The notes under the pieces were generated by a model. It saw only the letters and a list, made by a program, of their open reading frames with translations. It had not been told where the DNA came from and did not search any database. Of a stretch of 64,000 nucleotides of DNA, positions 61,381 to 64,000 are shown in pieces. The stretch covers positions 9,114,001 to 9,178,000 of the forward strand of contig OZ199840.1 of NCBI GenBank assembly GCA_964304625.1. Direction: 5' to 3'. The first letter of the stretch is position 1. Each line of letters begins with the position of its first letter. Made by a program: the position numbers and the translations under genes. This DNA comes from Kudoa neothunni (Eukaryota; Cnidaria).

Positions 61381-63449
61381 AAACTTCGTAGATATCGGCT
61401 TAAGATTGTCACTATAATAGGAAGTGTGGTGATAACGATTTTTCTGGTGGGAAATTTGTTGAATGGGCCCGTTGTTGCCGATCCAACGTTTCAACCCTTC
61501 GTATGATTAAATGGTCGAATGAATGTTGAAAATTTTTAGTCTGGTATATCTTTGTTTTTGAAAGATACTATACTTTACATCACCAGTTACCGTTATGAAA
61601 TGGATGATTCAAGCAACGGAGATGTTAAGTTAAATGTACAAGGAGAAGAATGTTTGAGTACTATTGATTTGTGAGTGTGTGTATCGATATTTTTACTGAT
61701 TTACAGTATCTAGTTCAATGGACGATAAGCAGTTTACTACCGCTATACAGAACTGTATAATACGCAGCGCCGAAACGTTCGGTGAATCATATTTCGCATC
61801 CCTTTACCAACCCAAAATTTTCTTTATTATCATAGATGTGTTATATCAATATATAAAGTAGAAATCCATGGTAAAATTTCAGTTTCTAATATTTGGTTTA
61901 GATTTTGGAAAGACTCATGGAGAAATATATTAACATCTAAACGATATTGGGACGTAAATAGAATAGGAAAGGTATACCAATACTCCATACCAGCCGATTT
62001 AGCATATGAGAGTCTAATCTATTTTTTATCCATAAATTATGAGAATCTAGCAAAAGTAAGCACACATATCTTTTTATAATGAATGGATGTGGGATTATCT
62101 GAAACAACTGTTACTGTTTCTAATTTAATGTAGAAAATACCACCTGACAATATAATCTATATTCACAACTATGGGGTTAGTTTGATACTGAATGTGAATG
62201 AGAACATGATACTCAGAAAACCATCAATAAAATTCAGCATACGAGATACATCCTATCAGGTATCACCTGAGAGTTATTTATGTTACGGATTGAAAATGCT
62301 AAAAACGTTGATTCGGTTCCAACTGGCAATCGTAATATATCAGCTTTTGAGGCTGAAAAATACTCATCATATTGTTTAGATAACCCTCGGAACACCTGCT
62401 CAACACGATGATCGAGTAGTAATGGTCAATGATCCTTGTTCAATCAATAGAAAAGCTATCGAAGAAATATGGTTTGATTACAACCATATTTGCTTTGATT
62501 CGAGAAAATTTTCACAAGTTTTCCAACGACGTCACCTATTAGTTACTAAATACAACCCATATATGTGCGTTAAAATCATAAAATCACTACTCATTGATCA
62601 TGACATCGATGTCGATGATAAGAAATCTCCTCGAAGTCATTTTTATGATTTCCTCAAACACGCAACAAACATTAAGGTATCTCATACGATTATATTTTTT
62701 AATAAAAATTAACAAAAATTTTTTTAAATTTAACATCTCACCAAAGATAGTATACGATTTGGATGTTGCTCTAACCAATGATCATCAAACTCTAACTCAA
62801 ATAATGGACCTTATCGATAACTTATGTAAAGGTGAAGAATCAACCAAAGGTCAAGTACACCTAAAATTGACACTGATTTGATCTGGGTGATACTTTTTAG
62901 TACGATGAAGTCAACTTCAAGTGCCTACTTCTTGCCTATGTATACTCCTTTGTAGCTATATGGCATGATTTTCGCACTGATGCTCCACTTTCCTATTCGC
63001 AGTTTAATGCTAACGAAATGTATGGAGTTGCTTTGATGGATACAAGAGCAAGCTTTATTTTTTCTGCGAGTACACTGACTGTCGCTCCAACATCGGAATC
63101 CGTAATTCAACATCACAATATATTAAATTTACAACCCTCACTTTATCTTTATATTTAGAGTGACCTCAGTACTACCTCAGTAAGCGTAGTTGAAACGGAA
63201 ACTATTCCATACATCTCAACTATTTTGATAACAGCTGCTAGCCTAGTCACCACACCTCTCCCTGAAACCATTATCCTACTAAATGTCCCAGAAAACAGAA
63301 TTCTCTATATTTTGGAAAACTTTAGCATTATTTTTGGAGTGGTAAGTTGCATGGCAATAGTCTCGATAATGATATTCATCGCCATTTTCTACAAAAAGGA
63401 TCAAATACCTTTTCAAAGTGTTTTTCGACCACATCATACAATTCGCTAA
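61381..63449 (+). CDS. Orphan type I membrane protein, 5' end incomplete
   Basis: From 61381 an in-frame stretch reads KLRRYRLKIVTIIGSVVITI, a basic segment then a hydrophobic core acting as a signal or signal-anchor. No in-frame ATG was found just upstream, so a first exon is missing. Eight further exons, mostly phase 0, give about 540 residues. Markers along the ectodomain are SGISLFLKD, NCIIRSAETCVISIYK, SKRYWDVNRIGKVYQYS, VNDPCSINRKAIEEIWFDYN and YDEVNFKCLLLAYVYSF. A Ser/Thr-rich stalk (SDLSTTSVSVVETETIP) leads to a single membrane segment (FGVVSCMAIVSIMIFIAIF) and a 19-residue basic tail ending at 63449. No domain is recognised. The stalk, membrane and tail layout suggests a cell-surface receptor or adhesion protein. 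One donor (GTTCGG, after RSAET) is weak but keeps frame. Confidence 0.6.
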
Positions 63450-63683
63450 TTTCTAGATAATATTAATGTCTACAAAAATCGTTCTGTTATATTTAATCTT
63501 TATCTGCCCAAGTTAATCAAGGGTCAGAGATGGGTTATAGTTTTTCAGTGTCAATTGAATCTGGAGACAAAATTAGTTTAGGGCATAACGATCAGCCTAC
63601 AAACAATCATTATATAGTTGAGGGGAGATTTCCTCTTTAAAAAAAGGGATGGATCTTCACATAAAACAAAGTGGCTATTGGTA
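63450..63683. other. 3' flank of the orphan membrane gene
   Basis: No features recognised. Confidence 0.4.
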
Positions 63684-63885
63684 TGGTGAATAATTAAATA
63701 CAACAGATTCAATAGTGGTGTATAATTAAATACAACAGATTCAATAGTGGTGTATAATTAAATACAACAGATTCAATAGTGGTGTATAATTAAATACAAC
63801 AGATTCAATAGTGGTGTATAATTAAATACAACAGATTCAATAGTGGTGTATAATTAAATACAACAGATTCAATAGTGGTGTATAG
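63684..63885 (+). repeat. Six tandem 32-bp repeats plus partial unit
   Basis: Six head-to-tail units of exactly 32 bp (63684-63875), each starting TGGTGTATAATTAAATACAA and ending CAGATTCAATAG. The first differs by one base (GAATAA). A 10-bp partial unit, TGGTGTATAG, ends at 63885. There are no spacers, so it is a minisatellite, and the near-perfect identity suggests a recent expansion. Confidence 0.95.
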
Positions 63886-63887
63886 TG

Positions 63888-64000
63888 CAGGGGTTGGGTA
63901 CATTTTTTTTTGGTAAGAGAGCCACAAAGACCACATATCTTTTAACAATTATTTCCATGAGAGCCATACCACATGTTTTAAAACTAAAAGTACATTCGCA
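63888..64000 (+). mobile_element. hAT element terminus
   Basis: The sequence CAGGGGTTGGGTACATTTTT followed by GGTAAGAGAGCCACAAAGAC is the usual start of ZBED5/Charlie-type hAT elements, with CAGGGGTxGGxxAC then GAGAGCCA. It runs off the window, so the body and the target duplication cannot be checked. It directly follows the 32-bp tandem array. Confidence 0.7.

Noticed and set aside
63684-63885. Six direct 32-bp repeats considered as a CRISPR array.
   Set aside because: Units are head to tail without spacers, and the sequence is from an animal genome.

Overview
The window is nuclear DNA from an AT-rich invertebrate animal. Genes are broken by many very small GT-AG introns, mostly about 35-90 bp, with a few of 0.5-2.5 kb. 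The recognisable proteins are animal or opisthokont types: multi-Kunitz secreted proteins, a tetraspanin, PTEN, a PTPMT1-type phosphatase, lunapark, an INO80B/PAPA-1 subunit, a Rab GTPase, a PDZ protein and a dynein-adaptor-like coiled-coil protein. Remnants of piggyBac, hAT (ZBED5/SCAND3-like), pogo and Merlin transposons fill much of the rest. Compact introns, fast-evolving orphan membrane genes and heavy transposon load would suit a derived, perhaps parasitic lineage such as a myxozoan or orthonectid. That placement is inference; nothing here fixes the species. Two 200-N assembly gaps lie at 5992-6191 and 46682-46881.

Layout: 0.8-4.4 kb holds two tandem minus-strand genes for secreted proteins with five Kunitz-like domains. 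A piggyBac fragment ends in the first gap. A tetraspanin (+) lies at 7.4-8.5 kb, an INO80B-like gene (-) at 8.9-11.3 kb and a coiled-coil CC1-box gene (+) at 13.6-14.9 kb. A TTAA-flanked piggyBac relic is followed by the PTPMT1-like phosphatase (-) at 18.8-19.6 kb, a second decayed piggyBac copy and a Merlin relic.

From 33.65 down to 22.95 kb (-) runs the most striking locus. It is one gene of about 22 exons whose reconstructed product, about 1,950 residues, has a signal peptide, five von Willebrand factor A (vWA) folds and two long arginine-rich insertions. Its two largest introns each carry a transposon-derived element.

From 34 to 39 kb there are mainly transposon relics and a small membrane-protein gene fragment. 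At 40-42.4 kb lie two orphan secreted/membrane genes (+), then a PDZ gene (+), which converges tail to tail on PTEN (-). At 47-52 kb is a transposon graveyard: a hAT relic, a piggyBac relic, and a hAT copy with a pogo element inside it. Lunapark (-), a small secreted orphan (-), a 1.1-kb tetranucleotide satellite, a Rab8/10-like GTPase (-) with an altered guanine-binding motif, a single-Kunitz gene (+) and a further orphan membrane gene (+) follow. The window ends in six 32-bp tandem repeats next to a hAT terminus.

Exons were joined by eye, requiring GT-AG ends and a continuous reading frame. For the two Kunitz genes and the tetraspanin the exon lengths sum to an exact multiple of three. Other gene models are less certain where stated.
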